A stretch of DNA of 62,500 nucleotides from Neocallimastix lanati (nom. inval.) (Eukaryota > Neocallimastigomycota > Neocallimastigomycetes > Neocallimastigales > Neocallimastigaceae). The DNA lies in contig JACVTC010000005.1 in the NCBI GenBank assembly GCA_016946835.1, positions 2,275,001 through 2,337,500 of the forward strand, given 5' to 3'. The position numbers and the translations under genes are program-made. Positions 1 through 11,384 of the stretch are shown here, one piece after another (positions within the stretch are counted from its first letter, which is position 1; each line of letters begins with the position of its first letter). Below the pieces are notes generated by a model. It searched no databases. It saw only the letters and a program-made list of their open reading frames with translations, and was not told the DNA's origin.

Positions 1-1440
1 TCAGTAAAAAGTTTTTCTTGAGAGTCCATACATTTCTATCAAAATTTAAAGAACAAGTTTTTAAATTTCTGGTTTTCAGTAGTCAAGTCTCATATCTCAT
101 AATACTGCACCCTTATTAGGTTCAAATAAGATTAAATCAAACTCAATGAAAAAAATATATTAATTTAGGTCTATAATGGATCATAAGTTTTTTCTAAAAG
201 TAATTCACTTATTGCCCTGTACAACATTTTCAAAGATCTCAATATTTCCTCTCTTTATCAGTTAAATGTGCATTAGCTCAAATCAGATGCTATAATAAAT
301 GGAAAAAAAATCAAAATTTACTATTTCTAAGTTGATTAATACCAAGAGATGAGACAAGTAAACACACATGGACTATGAAGACTATAAGGCTAATTTCTAG
401 AATTAAAAATCTTAAAATTTAACTCTTTTAATGAAATTAGACTTTCTATTATGAAAGAGATGTCAAGAATAACTCAAAAAAAAAAAAAAAAAAAAAAAAA
501 AACAGCATTTTTTACTCTGAAAATTTATTCAAAAAATCTTCCGATTTTAGAAAGATGGAAATTGAGTATCCCTGATTTAGTGTATGGATTTAACTGGCTT
601 TTTAAAAAAATTCGTTGTGATTATAGATTCGATAGTATTATTTACTAAGAAAGCTAACATAGTTAATGATAACTGCTCTGTTACTTGTCCTTGTTGTAAT
701 TATAATTCACAGTCATTCAAACATTGGCTTCTTGAATGTTTTTATTTTAATTCACATCGTTAAAGATATTTTGAAAATTTCAATAAACCTCTTTAAAAAT
801 AAGTTAATCCTTCATTATATTGTAAATTTCAGCAGTAATAATAGCAATTTTAATTCCAATAATAATTAATTAAATTAATAAAAAATTAATAAAAATAATT
901 TCAATGATAATCTTAATAATAGTTTTTAATAATAATAAGTATAAATTAAAAATAGTAATGAATTATAAAAGGTAATAGTTCAGTTTAGTTATGTTTCTTA
1001 TGATTATAATTTAACGAATAATAATAATAATGAAAATAGAAGTAATAGCTTGGAATTGAATAATAATAATAATCATAGTGGTAATATTATTAGTTTTTTT
1101 TTTTTTTTTGGGGAAACTCTAGTTATAATATTGTTTATAATTTGACGAGGGGTATTAATAGTCATTTAAATAATTCATTATTTAATTGACAAGAGGTATA
1201 TTATTTTCTTCTTGCTGGAAGAAAAAAAAAATTCAATAATGTTAGGGATAAGGAGTGGAATGAATTTTGTAAATGCCAGTTAAAATCTGGTTCCTTTACT
1301 GACATTCCACTTTTGGTTCGAACATCCACTCTATTAAACAAACCTATTGTTTCTGATCGCTTAAGATTTTTATTCAATAGGTTTAAAAAAAAAAAAAAAA
1401 CCTATCCAAAAAAATGAGAGTTCAGTGCTGAAAATATAGT
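1..1440 (+). mobile_element. Decayed LINE (non-LTR retrotransposon) 3' half
   Basis: The plus strand carries broken stretches that read like the C-terminal half of a LINE reverse transcriptase protein. Around 190-420 short frames give phrases such as SLIALYNIFKDLNISSLYQL and HTWTMKTIRLISR, interrupted by stops and frameshifts. At 671-740 there is a Cys/His zinc motif (CPCC, then KHWLLEC) of the kind found after the RT domain of many LINEs. An Asn-rich low-complexity stretch follows, and 1196-1386 is open with FLLAGRKKKFNNVRDKEW and later LVRTSTLLNKPIVSDRLRF, which I take as the end of the same protein. A run of about 22 A within 475-502 breaks one frame. No intact ORF exists, so the element is dead. 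The family assignment rests on the zinc motif and general resemblance; I cannot name the clade. Confidence 0.6.
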
Positions 1441-1739
1441 AGGACAATCCAGCAGGGATAGCACAATATTATTAATAATGATAAATAACTTTATTACTTA
1501 ATTTTTATTTTGTCTATTCTTATCTATTTAAAGGAAATTTTTATACTTTTTAATATTTTCTATTTGTATTACTTGTTTTTTTTTTTTTTTTTTTTTTTTT
1601 AATTAATGTGCATTTTAAATGAAATATTAATATTATTATATGTATTATTAAATAATTAAATTAATAAAGTTATTGAAATTATTTTGCCATAAAAAAAAAA
1701 AAAAAAAAAAAATGAACGAATTAAGGAATTAATAAATAC

Positions 1740-2470
1740 GTAACTACAGTTATTTACCAAGATACTCTAGAATACCAAAATAAAAGGGATCCTACCTTTC
1801 ATCTAGCCGGACAACCACTTCCAACTACCGATTCTTATAACCTATCTTGGCATATACCTTTTGATAAGACTTTATCAGTGAGAACTTTAATTACAGGTTT
1901 CAATTACAAAGTATTCATGGATCTTTATTCTGTGAAAAAAAAAAAAAATTTTTTTTAAAGAATTCTAGAATTCCTATTCCTTTTAAGAAAACAATTATTA
2001 ATTCCTATATTATTAGTTAAGGTATCCTATTTTTTGCTCCTCCCTTATTAGTCTCCAACAAAGTTAAAACTAATAAAGCTCAAAAAAAAAAAAAAAACTG
2101 GTAAATAAAGGGATTGCGTTGGGCTGCAGGGATTCACAAAGTTAAAATCCTTCACTTCAGTCTATTCTATTTCAAGAGAATTTTAATATTCCACCATTAT
2201 CTACAACATGTGCCTGTCTTACTGAATTATCAGCATTGTTGCTCTTGGTAGTAGATTTAAACCTATTAAACCAAGACCATTGCCCGGGGGATAGCAATAG
2301 GCATAATCAATTGAAGAAGTGCCGCAGTTACCACCAAGAATGGAGTATCAGAATAATTACCAAATTTCAACTGGCAATTAAGTAGATCATTCCATTCCCT
2401 TGTTACTAATATCATTTACTTCTTCCTCCAAGAAGGAAACTGAAAACTTTATCACACCCACACCAGAATT
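1740..2470 (+). mobile_element. Second decayed LINE reverse-transcriptase fragment
   Basis: The frame open from 1740 to about 1940 reads with HLAGQPLPTTDSYNLSWHIP and FDKTLSVRTLITGFNYKVF, which resembles the LINE RT region just after the palm, where SY-x-YLG-x-FD is common. It continues in other frames with KNSRIPIPFKKTIINSYIIS, KGLRWAAGIHKVKSFTSVYS and PPLSTTCACLTELSALLLL. Poly-A insertions near 1937 and 2082 and several frameshifts break it. It covers a part of the protein overlapping the fragment at 1-670, so it is a second insertion rather than a continuation. Its GC content is visibly higher than that of the surrounding spacer, as expected for former coding DNA. Confidence 0.6.
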
Positions 2471-2554
2471 ATTATACACATTATTTTCTATATAACATCA
2501 ATACTTGAAAAATAATTATTATTTAAACTATCATTAGAATTATTAGTAGAAGAA

Positions 2555-3457
2555 TTTTTAATAGAAAAATATTACTACTACTGTAAGGATTGGAATTGTT
2601 AAGAGTTTTGTCACTAAATAAAACTGAATAACAATTGAATTTAGTCTTGGAATTTATTACAAAAAAAAAAAAAAAAAATATTGAAAAATGGACATTTGAG
2701 TAACTAATGTTTAACTCCTTGGTATTCATTATGATGATAACATGGACAGTGATTTGGGGCATACTTGATCAGTAAATTTAACTGTTTTTAACAACTCTTG
2801 GATCATAATTTTTATGTTAATAATTATGTAAATCATTGCCAAGTCAAAGATAATTATTATACCTCGGTACGATAGTGCTTTTACATACATAGTCTTACTA
2901 ATATTAATTAATGATACTAAAATATATTATACCATTTTTTTTTTTTTTAATTTGTGTTTTTTATTTTTTTATTTTTATCATATTGTATTTTTTATTTGTA
3001 TATATGTATCTTATAAAAATTTAATTAATAAAGTTATGTAATCTTTGCTTGCCGTTAAAAAATAAATAAATAAATTAAAAAAAAAAAATTAATATATTGT
3101 ACTTTTTTTTTTTTTTTATTTTATATATATATATATATATATATATTCTTTTAATATTAATCTATAAAGTTTAGAAATATATTATTTTCCTTATCAAAAA
3201 AAAAAAAATAGTCAAAATTTATTGACTATTTTAGCATCTTTTGACTACATGGGTGTCCACTTTCTAGTTTTCAATAGCCAGTAGAAACCATAAAGATATT
3301 ATGAATACTAGTAACGTAATTTTAAATATTCAAAAATAATTATCATTATATGACAACTACTGCTAGTTCTTCCATTATTTAAATTTCTAATTTAAATAAT
3401 TCAAATAGTAATTTAGATAATAATTTTATAGAAAGTAAAAATTTTATGAATAATATT
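2555..3457. repeat. Tandem direct duplication, copy 1 (about 902 bp)
   Basis: The sequence starting with a T5 run at 2555 recurs at offset 901 and continues for the whole unit. The copies look identical apart from one-base changes in homopolymer length (for example the A run near 3195 versus 4098). The unit contains an antisense retroelement zinc motif, a (TA)n tract near 3124-3146 and several A or T runs. The near-identity implies a very recent event, or else an assembly artefact. Confidence 0.9.
2640..2800 (-). mobile_element. Antisense LINE zinc-motif remnant (copy 1)
   Basis: Reading the minus strand, one frame gives PNHCPCYHHNEYQGVKH, a TAG stop, then LLKCPFF. Compared with CPCC..KHWLLEC at 671-740, the stop sits exactly where Trp is expected, so this is the same post-RT zinc motif with a TGG to TAG change. 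A run of about 18 T (2660-2678 on the plus strand) follows and encodes the poly-Phe in an alternative frame. Too short and broken to be functional. Confidence 0.5.
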
Positions 3458-4359
3458 TTTAATAGAAAAATATTACTACTACTGTAAGGATTGGAATTGT
3501 TAAGAGTTTTGTCACTAAATAAAACTGAATAACAATTGAATTTAGTCTTGGAATTTATTACAAAAAAAAAAAAAAAAAATATTGAAAAATGGACATTTGA
3601 GTAACTAATGTTTAACTCCTTGGTATTCATTATGATGATAACATGGACAGTGATTTGGGGCATACTTGATCAGTAAATTTAACTGTTTTTAACAACTCTT
3701 GGATCATAATTTTTATGTTAATAATTATGTAAATCATTGCCAAGTCAAAGATAATTATTATACCTCGGTACGATAGTGCTTTTACATACATAGTCTTACT
3801 AATATTAATTAATGATACTAAAATATATTATACCATTTTTTTTTTTTTTAATTTGTGTTTTTTATTTTTTTATTTTTATCATATTGTATTTTTTATTTGT
3901 ATATATGTATCTTATAAAAATTTAATTAATAAAGTTATGTAATCTTTGCTTGCCGTTAAAAAATAAATAAATAAATTAAAAAAAAAAAATTAATATATTG
4001 TACTTTTTTTTTTTTTTTATTTTATATATATATATATATATATATATTCTTTTAATATTAATCTATAAAGTTTAGAAATATATTATTTTCCTTATCAAAA
4101 AAAAAAAAAATAGTCAAAATTTATTGACTATTTTAGCATCTTTTGACTACATGGGTGTCCACTTTCTAGTTTTCAATAGCCAGTAGAAACCATAAAGATA
4201 TTATGAATACTAGTAACGTAATTTTAAATATTCAAAAATAATTATCATTATATGACAACTACTGCTAGTTCTTCCATTATTTAAATTTCTAATTTAAATA
4301 ATTCAAATAGTAATTTAGATAATAATTTTATAGAAAGTAAAAATTTTATGAATAATATT
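3456..4359. repeat. Tandem direct duplication, copy 2
   Basis: Second copy of the unit at 2555-3457. The left junction is seamless: the end of copy 1 (AATATT) runs directly into the T run that starts copy 2. After 4359 the sequence diverges from what follows copy 1. The (TA)n tract and the antisense zinc-motif remnant are repeated here as well. Confidence 0.9.
3540..3701 (-). mobile_element. Antisense LINE zinc-motif remnant (copy 2)
   Basis: The same remnant as at 2640-2800, carried in the second tandem copy at offset 901, including the TAG in place of Trp. It adds no independent coding evidence. Confidence 0.5.
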
Positions 4360-6105
4360 GAGCATTAATTACATTATTCATGTAGAATAATAAATATAAT
4401 TTACAAAAAAAAAAAAAAAAAAAAATCTTAAAATAAAATTAACCTTAAATATTATTTACAATTAATTTACATCTCTACTTATCTATAATTTTTTATTTAT
4501 ATAAATATATATATATATAAATAATAATAATAAAATCCACTTTTTATAATTTAGATTTTTTGAGATAAATCCTATATAATAAAAATATTATTTGAAGCAA
4601 TTTTTAATATGCATTTTAAATAATTTATATATAATAGTAATAATTTTGTTTTAAATATCAAAAAAAAAAAAAATTATTTTTTTCTGTTTAATTCAAAAAA
4701 TATGTTTTTCTTTGATTTTATTGGTTTTAGTAATATTATTATCTAAGAAAAAAAATGTTTTATAATGAGTCATTTTATTATTATTTTTTTTTTTTATTTT
4801 TTTTTTTTTTGTGTTATCGAATTCTTTATTTTCATAATTATATTCCTAAATAATATAATGATATAAAATTATTCTGAAATTTTAGTTTAGTCTAATTAAA
4901 GTACAAGTTGATTTATAGACTTTTGAAAAACTTTTACAAATTAAAAATTATTAACTTATAATAAAAAAGAAGAGAAAATATTTGATGCTAAATAGTAATA
5001 AAATGAAGTAAAATGAAGAATTAATTAAATAAAACAGTAATTACTTAAAAAAATAATTTATTATATATTTATTTACTTTATTTATTTATATGTTATTATT
5101 ATTAATATTATCACCTCTCTTAAATGTATCATCCTCCTAAGCTTTACTAAATCAAAGTTTTTTCGAAGGAAAATTATTGAATGCACCCAGTGTAATGAGT
5201 AATATAGAAAATTTCCGCAATAAAAATTAATTATTATTTTGATATGGCAAATTTTTTTAAAAAATTTGATATAACATTTTTATAAAAACTCTAATTATTA
5301 ATAAAATTAAATAATTAATAATGTGTTTATTTACTTTTTTCTTAAAATAAAATTAAAAAAAAAAATTTTTTTTTTTCTTTAATAAACAAATAAAACAAAT
5401 AATAAAAATATTTTATCAATCAAATCACATACAAACATTTTTTTTTTTTTATTTCCATATTCAGAAAAGAAAAAGGTTTTTTTATTTTTTTTATTTTTTA
5501 TTTTTATTTTTTTTATTTTTTATTTAATTTTTTTTTTTTTTTTTTGAAACAAATTTTATTAATTTTATGTATAAAAATAAATTAAATAATATTAATATTT
5601 AAATAAGCTAATATATTTTTTATAATTTTAGTATTCAGTAATAATGAATATGTATTATTATAATTAAACGAACATAAAATGTTAATTAATAAACTAATAT
5701 TTCAATGAATACAACTTAGTCCTTATATATATAATTAATAAGAAATAGAATATGAAGACAAGGTATATATAAAATATTTAATCAATATACATATTATGTA
5801 TTTTAAAATGTAAAATGTATTTTATAATTTGTTATATTCTGTATCATCCATTATATTCAATAATTAATTTTTATTTATTAATTTATTTAAATTAATTTTT
5901 AATTCTTTAAAGATTAATTTAAATAACATAAAAATATAATTTTGTTTTTTATTTTAATAAATATTTCTGTTTTAATTTTTATTTTATCTTTTTTTTTTAA
6001 TATAAATAATAAATCAATAATAATTATGTTAAAGATTGAAATATCATAAAAATTTCACTTTTGCTATCATCCTCCACAAAAGAACCGATATCTTCATGAA
6101 ATGAT
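4360..6105. other. AT-rich spacer, no gene seen
   Basis: Almost pure A/T with many homopolymer runs and short AT repeats (for example TTTTTATTTTT arrays near 5477-5545). No frame shows amino-acid composition or length suggesting a gene on either strand. A few GC-richer patches (5113-5220 and 6058-6100) are too short to identify. Confidence 0.7.
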
Positions 6106-6261
6106 ATAAACTCAATTCGATTTAATTACTTTTGTATATGAGGAATATAATAGAATACATTATAATATATTATCTCTTGATTAATAAACTCAATTCGATT
6201 TAATTACTTTTGTATATGAGGAATATAATAGAGTACATTATAATATATTATCTCTTGATTA
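6106..6261. repeat. 78-bp tandem repeat, two copies
   Basis: The unit beginning TAAACTCAATTCGATTTAAT occurs at 6106 and again at 6184, an exact 78-bp spacing. The copies differ at one position that I can see (AGAATACATT versus AGAGTACATT). Confidence 0.9.
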
Positions 6262-6611
6262 AAATATTTTATTTACCAATAAATATTATATTAATAAAAA
6301 TTAAGAATTATATTCAATTAGTTATAAATTTTACAATTTAAAATGATATAATTAGTATATAATATTAATATATTAGATTTAATATTTAAAATATATTCAT
6401 TAACATAATAAAGATAAAGTTTATAATGTATTTTAATGCATTTTACATTGTTGCCTTTCATAATGTGGCTTTAATAAATTTAATTTAAATATTAATTAAT
6501 AATCTATTTAATAATTAATTAAATAAAAAATAAATAAATATATAGAGTAAGTGCATTTCGTAATTGTACATTTCATAATGTGTCTTATAATAATTAAAAT
6601 AAAGCTATACA

Positions 6612-6916
6612 TTTTTACAATTAAATATTTAAATAACTATTTCAAAAGAAATAATAATATTTTTACAATTAAATATTAAAATTTAAAAAACTATTTCAAA
6701 AGAAATAATAATATTTTTACAATTAAATATTAAAATTTAAATAACTATTTCAAAAGAAATAATAATATTTTTACAATTAAATATTAAAATTTAAATAACT
6801 ATTTCAAAAGAAATAATAATATTTTTACAATTAAATATTAAAATAACTATTTCAAAAGAAATAATAATATTTTTACAATTAAATATTAAAATAACTATTT
6901 CAAAAGAAATAATAAT
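6612..6916. repeat. Minisatellite, six copies of a 54/48-bp unit
   Basis: The core TTCAAAAGAAATAATAATAT appears at 6641, 6695, 6749, 6803, 6851 and 6899. The spacings are 54, 54, 54, 48 and 48 bp. The shorter units lack a 6-bp TTTAAA-type segment after ATTAAA. Units are joined by TTTTTACAATTAAATATTA. There are no variable spacers, so this is ordinary satellite DNA. Confidence 0.9.
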
Positions 6917-7342
6917 ATATTCTATTAAAAAAGAATTATAAAAAGTTATTTTTATAATTGAATATTAATAAATTATATATAAAAAAGAATAATTATTACT
7001 TATTTAATTATTATTTATTTAATTATAAATATTTAGTGATGGAATTATTAATATAAAACAAAACCTTAATAAAGGTTTCTTTTATTTTATTAAAAAAATA
7101 ATAAAAATTTTAACCCTATTCTTCATTATTTTAATAATTATATGATATAAATGCCACATTCTCATTATTATGGCTTTGCTTTTTTAAATTCATGAGAATT
7201 TATGGAATTTACATTATTTAATATAATATTTTATGATTATCTAAAAATATGTTTTTTTATTTTATTTTTATTTTTATTTTTATTTTTTTGGAAAACTATT
7301 AATAAGTTAATTATATTAATAATTAAAGTTTTTATTTTTATT
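6917..7342. other. AT-rich spacer, no gene seen
   Basis: Low-complexity A/T sequence. The open frame near 7202-7408 consists of Phe, Ile, Leu, Lys and Tyr encoded by T/A runs and has no recognisable features. Confidence 0.7.
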
Positions 7343-7600
7343 TTATATCATTTTATCTCGATTGATTACAATTACAACATATATATAGTGTATTTTATTA
7401 TATTTTAAGATATACAGTCGGTCTAATTTAAGTTTTGTATTCGGTTCCACCATATTATATTTTTTATCTACAACTTCAAATGGTCCCAAAACATATGGAT
7501 CTAGATCCCTAATTTTTATTTGATTTTGCTTCTTCATTCTGATATCTTCTTTTTTTCCTTTTCCAGAATTGATTATTTTTCTTAATACTATGGCAAACAT
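7343..7600 (-). mobile_element. Probable LTR-retrotransposon integrase C-terminal remnant
   Basis: The minus-strand frame reads IKIRDLDPYVLGPFEVVDKK followed by YNMVEPNTKLKLDRLYILKY. The pattern Y-x-GPFEVV-x-K followed by a short Asn/Thr/Lys-rich beta segment matches the GPF/Y module at the C-terminus of Ty3/gypsy integrases. Upstream on the same strand the reading (KKEDIRMKKQNQ) could be the end of the preceding integrase segment, but it is too short to confirm. The frame runs out into AT-rich spacer, so the fragment is truncated at both ends. A chance resemblance is possible. Confidence 0.45.
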
Positions 7601-7754
7601 CTAAAATCCAACTGTAATGATTTCTAAATTTTTCAATAAGTAGTTCTTCTTTGGATCCTTGAATATATGAAGTAAGTAAAGTAGCACCAAGTTCAAAAAA
7701 TTGGTGATCTTATTTAATATATACCAATTCATGAATCACCTTCATTTGATCTTC

Positions 7755-8225
7755 CAATGGCTCCAATAATATAAAAGTATGAATATTTATAATTGGTATA
7801 ATATTATTTCTTTGAATAGTACAAAATATCTTTAATATTCGAATTCATTCTTTTTTTAATAATTGAAGAAATACGAAATGGCATTGAAACTCTCTCCTTC
7901 TAATTCAATAAAATCGTTCATTCTTCCAATTTCACTGTATTCCATTTCAAAAACTTCATTATAAATTTCAAAAAATATTTTCTGAAATTCGGTTTTTGAA
8001 TCGACATAAGCATTGTTAATCATATATATTCTTTAGATGGTTTAGGAAATGCTCTTCTATCTAGTTTTCCATTTGCCATTACAGGTATTTCAAAAAAAAA
8101 AAAAAAAAAAATTACTGTAGTTTCAGTTGGTCAATAATTATTTAATATTTTTGCCCTACTATTGTCTTTAATGACATTAAATGTCTTTTTTTCTTAATTT
8201 TTATATGAATGTTTTCAGATTTATA
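7755..8225 (-). pseudogene. Broken NRPS fragment (A and T domain pieces)
   Basis: Minus-strand DNA matches parts of the giant synthetase at 12060-59765. From high to low coordinate: 8225-8110 resembles the stretch after the GGEKL motif through YGPTETTVI of A domains, with a frameshift; 8098-8045 reads EIPVMANGKLDRRAFPKPSK, the A10 core including the invariant Lys; then come stops and a frameshifted copy of the A-T linker; 7905-7884 gives ELEGESF, a decayed form of the T-domain ELGGDSF; 7850-7815 matches KDILYY; 7812-7760 resembles the IIPI..ERSYFYIIG part of the next A domain. A poly-T run (8092-8109 on the plus strand, 18 A) replaces about 700 bp between A5 and A10. Not functional. The closest intact relative is the alpha family (modules 2, 5, 6, 13). 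Confidence 0.85.
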
Positions 8226-8279
8226 ACTATTTGATATCCTATAATATATAAGAAATAGTTTAGAAATAATATATTCTTA

Positions 8280-8861
8280 TGATCAACTTTTAATGCATAA
8301 AAAATCTTGTTAATAAAGTATATTAAATCAATTATAATATTACACAAAAAATTCTAAATTTTTTATTTTTTGTAAAAAAAAATTCTTATTTTAGTAATTT
8401 ATATTACTAAAATTGAAATTTAGCAAATATAGTTAAAAATTGTTTTAGGATCATTAATAGAATATGTACTCAATGTTCCTTGTTCCATCGAAATTTAAAT
8501 ATTATATAAAAACCAATATTTCTTAAAATCTATTAAAAATGTAAAATATGCTTTATTTGGAGGGGAAAAATGATCAACTTTTAATGCATAAAAAATCTTG
8601 TTAATAAAGTATATTAAATCAATTATAATATTACACAAAAAATTCTAAATTTTTTATTTTTTGTAAAAAAAAATACTTATTTTAGTAATTTATATTACTA
8701 AAATTGAAATTTAGCAAATATAGTTAAAAATTGTTTTAGGATCATTAATAGAATATGTACTCAATGTTCCTTGTTCCATCGAAATTTAAATATTATATAA
8801 AAACCAATATTTCTTAAAATCTATTAAAAATGTAAAATATGCTTTATTTGGAGGGGAAAAA
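8280..8861. repeat. 291-bp tandem duplication
   Basis: TGATCAACTTTTAATGCATA starts at 8280 and again at 8571, and both units end in GGAGGGGAAAAA (8570 and 8861). I see essentially one difference (TTCTTATTTT versus TACTTATTTT). Each unit carries the same NRPS remnant in its last 125 bp. Only the second copy continues into TTAAG, the ancestral continuation in the NRPS gene, which places the duplication junction at 8570/8571. Confidence 0.9.
8447..8570 (+). pseudogene. NRPS A-domain fragment, copy 1
   Basis: Plus-strand DNA matches the A-domain segment coding LLINKYKIEYIFSVPSRFEN through FLKSIKNIKYILFGGEK in module 5 (about 27350-27475). Visible matches are GTTCCATC-AAATTT, TCTTAAAATCTATTAAAAAT and CTTTATTTGGAGGGGAAAAA. 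It contains a small deletion near 8459, a duplicated GTTCC and stops. Confidence 0.8.
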
Positions 8862-8870
8862 TTAAGTTAT
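8738..8870 (+). pseudogene. NRPS A-domain fragment, copy 2
   Basis: Second copy of the fragment at 8447-8570, produced by the 291-bp duplication. It extends a few bases further into the ancestral sequence (GAAAAATTAAG, the EKLS codons) before matching is lost near 8870. The minus-strand fragment at 8225-8110 begins at the same point of the A domain (AAAAATTAAG), so the two look like halves of one ancestral domain separated by an inversion. Confidence 0.8.
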
Positions 8871-10947
8871 TTTAAAAACATATGTTTATTAATATTTATA
8901 TAAGATGAAATTATTTTATGTATAAATGTGGCTGATGTTATATTTAATACTATTTATTAACATAAAAATATAGTTATAAAAAGTTATTTAATATAACAAT
9001 AATTAATAATAAATAATTATTTTATTATATCTACATTATTTTATTGTAATATCTTATATGAACTTAACATAATAAATATAAACATTTAAGTAAAATAATA
9101 AAATATTAATAAAATATTGCTATAGTATTAATATTATAGCAATATTTTATATAAAAGGTTTCTTATTTTATATAAAAGGTTTCTTATCATATATGATGTC
9201 ACGTGTAATATGTATTGATATACTGGACTTTTATGTGCTATATATTTTTAATAGTATAATTATATATTTTATTAATATTAATATTTTTTCCTATAATTAT
9301 AATCAAGTTAACTTCTTAATATTAAATAAAAATAGGATTATTTACATATAAAAATTATAATGGAATAATATAAATATATTTAATAATAATATATAATATA
9401 ATATATTATAAATATTAATATAATAAATAATATCTTCTATATATATTTAATTATAACTAAAATAACTACAACTATTTCATTTTATTATAATATATAGAAG
9501 AATTATGTATTTTTAATATAAACTTTAAAATAAATAAGAATATTTAAGTTATATATAATAATAATATTCTTATTATATATTTAGAAGAAATTAACTATTT
9601 AATTTAATATATTTAATATTATTATTAATAATAATATATATATTAATATTGAATAATATATGAATAATAAATTATTTCAAATATTATTATTGACAGAAGA
9701 GATATAAATTTAATATTTTATAATTATTAAATATACAAATATGTTTACATAGTTTTAGATCAGTATTTTAATATATAAAATTTATTATTCATTTAAATAA
9801 ACTTTATTTTCAAATTAAGAAAAAAATCAAGATTGAAAATAATAAATTTAGTATTAAATAATTAAATATGAATATTATTATTACCTAACCCATTTAATAT
9901 TTAAGAAAAATATAATAAATTTAACCTAACCATATTTTATAATAAACAATTAAAACCTATAACCTTTTAATGTACATTTATGATTATTAAAATTTGAAAT
10001 ACCATAAAAATGATTTTATACCACCTTTACTCAAAAATGAACATAATATAGATGTTTTATATATACAAAAATTTAATAATTTTATTATAATTAGCTATAT
10101 ATAATTTGCTTATATGAATTTAAAAAATTTAAGTTTATGTAATTTTTAATAAAATTTTTAATAAAAAATACATTTGATATTTGTAAATTATTAATAATAA
10201 TTATTTTACATAAAAAATTATCATTAAATTATTTTTTTTTTTTTGAAATAAACTTTAGAAACAAATCTTTATAATTGATTTATTTATTACTGAATTAAAT
10301 TATTTAATATAGAACTTGATAAATTTAACCTCTTTATATTTCTTGATCTTTGTAGGTATTATACTATATTGTCTAATTTTTTATATTAATATAAAAAATT
10401 GGGAATATTTGTTTCGCATACTTTTTATTTATTGTTTTATTTAAAATTCATTTATTGAGCAATAATTATTAATTTATTAATAATCAATTTATATGTTTTT
10501 TGTTATTATTTATTCAATAATTTTTTATTATTATTTTTAGAATACAAAAATTTATATAAAAATATTTGACAAAATTAAATTTTAGTTTTATAGTAAAAAT
10601 CTCTATATTATATTACTATTAATGCAATATAATAAAACGATTATTAAATTAATACAACGAAATTATTTTTAAGAAGTATATTTTATTTATTTTTATTATT
10701 ATTATTATTATTCTATTTAAACATTCTTTTAATGTAAATTATATATCATTAATATAACATTAAAAAAAAATAACAACTGCGATTGAATAAATAAAATAAC
10801 ATATTTGATTTATTATCTAAATAACTATTTAAACATTTATCTTAAATTTAATATTGTGGCTTACATATTTATTTTTATTATAATTTTATTTCATACTAAC
10901 AAAAATCAATTTTATGAAATGTTGTATTGTAAAAATTAATATAAAAT

Positions 10948-10951
<4 letters not shown>
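8871..10951. other. AT-rich spacer, no gene seen
   Basis: Very AT-rich, with short local duplications such as TTATTTTATATAAAAGGTTTC repeated at about 9150-9183. I find no coding frame, RNA gene or transposon feature on either strand. Confidence 0.7.

Positions 10952-10997
<46 letters not shown>
10952..10997. repeat. Poly-T run of 46
   Basis: An uninterrupted run of 46 T, the longest homopolymer I see in the window. On the minus strand it is a poly-A and could mark the 3' end of a retrotransposed copy. The sequence beside it (10921-10951) shows nothing recognisable. Confidence 0.9.
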
Positions 10998-11000
<3 letters not shown>

Positions 11001-11384
11001 TTTAATATAATTTTTATTACAAAAATAAATTAAAAAATATATTAAAAAACAATTTTGAAAAAAAAATTTTTTTTTTTTTTTTATTTAATGGCGGAAAAAT
11101 TTTTATTAAATGTAATGCTTTATAATTATATTTTTATAATAATATATAAATATATATAATTATCATACCCTTATAATATCTGATATATTTCATTGAAATA
11201 TTGATTAATTTAATAAAAGAAGATTTAAAAAATATATATACCATATATTTTTATATTTGAATTGTTACTATTTTATAATATTTCTAACCATAAGTATCAT
11301 ATTTTAATATATGCAATTGGAAATATAAAAAAATTTTATAATGATTTAAAAAGTTAACACATTTTTTTTTAATTATAGATTGAA
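10998..11384. other. AT-rich spacer ending in an acceptor-like tract
   Basis: No gene seen. The last bases before the GC-richer island (11361-11381: a T run, then AATTATAG) look like a polypyrimidine tract and a 3' splice site, which may be chance in such AT-rich DNA. Confidence 0.5.

Noticed and set aside
451-648. 65-codon frame with poly-Lys as a small gene
   Set aside because: It spans an A22 run and overlaps the LINE remnant at 1-1440; the start is arbitrary.
6058-6110. Minus-strand coding patch (ISFHEDIGSFVEDD)
   Set aside because: Only about 18 convincing codons, with no family resemblance and no extension on either side.
6612-6916. CRISPR-like array
   Set aside because: Units are contiguous with no unique spacers, and the window is eukaryotic.
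7202-7408. Small hydrophobic plus-strand frame resembling a membrane peptide
   Set aside because: Encoded by T-rich low-complexity DNA (TTTTTATTTTTATTT); Phe, Ile and Leu follow automatically from base composition.
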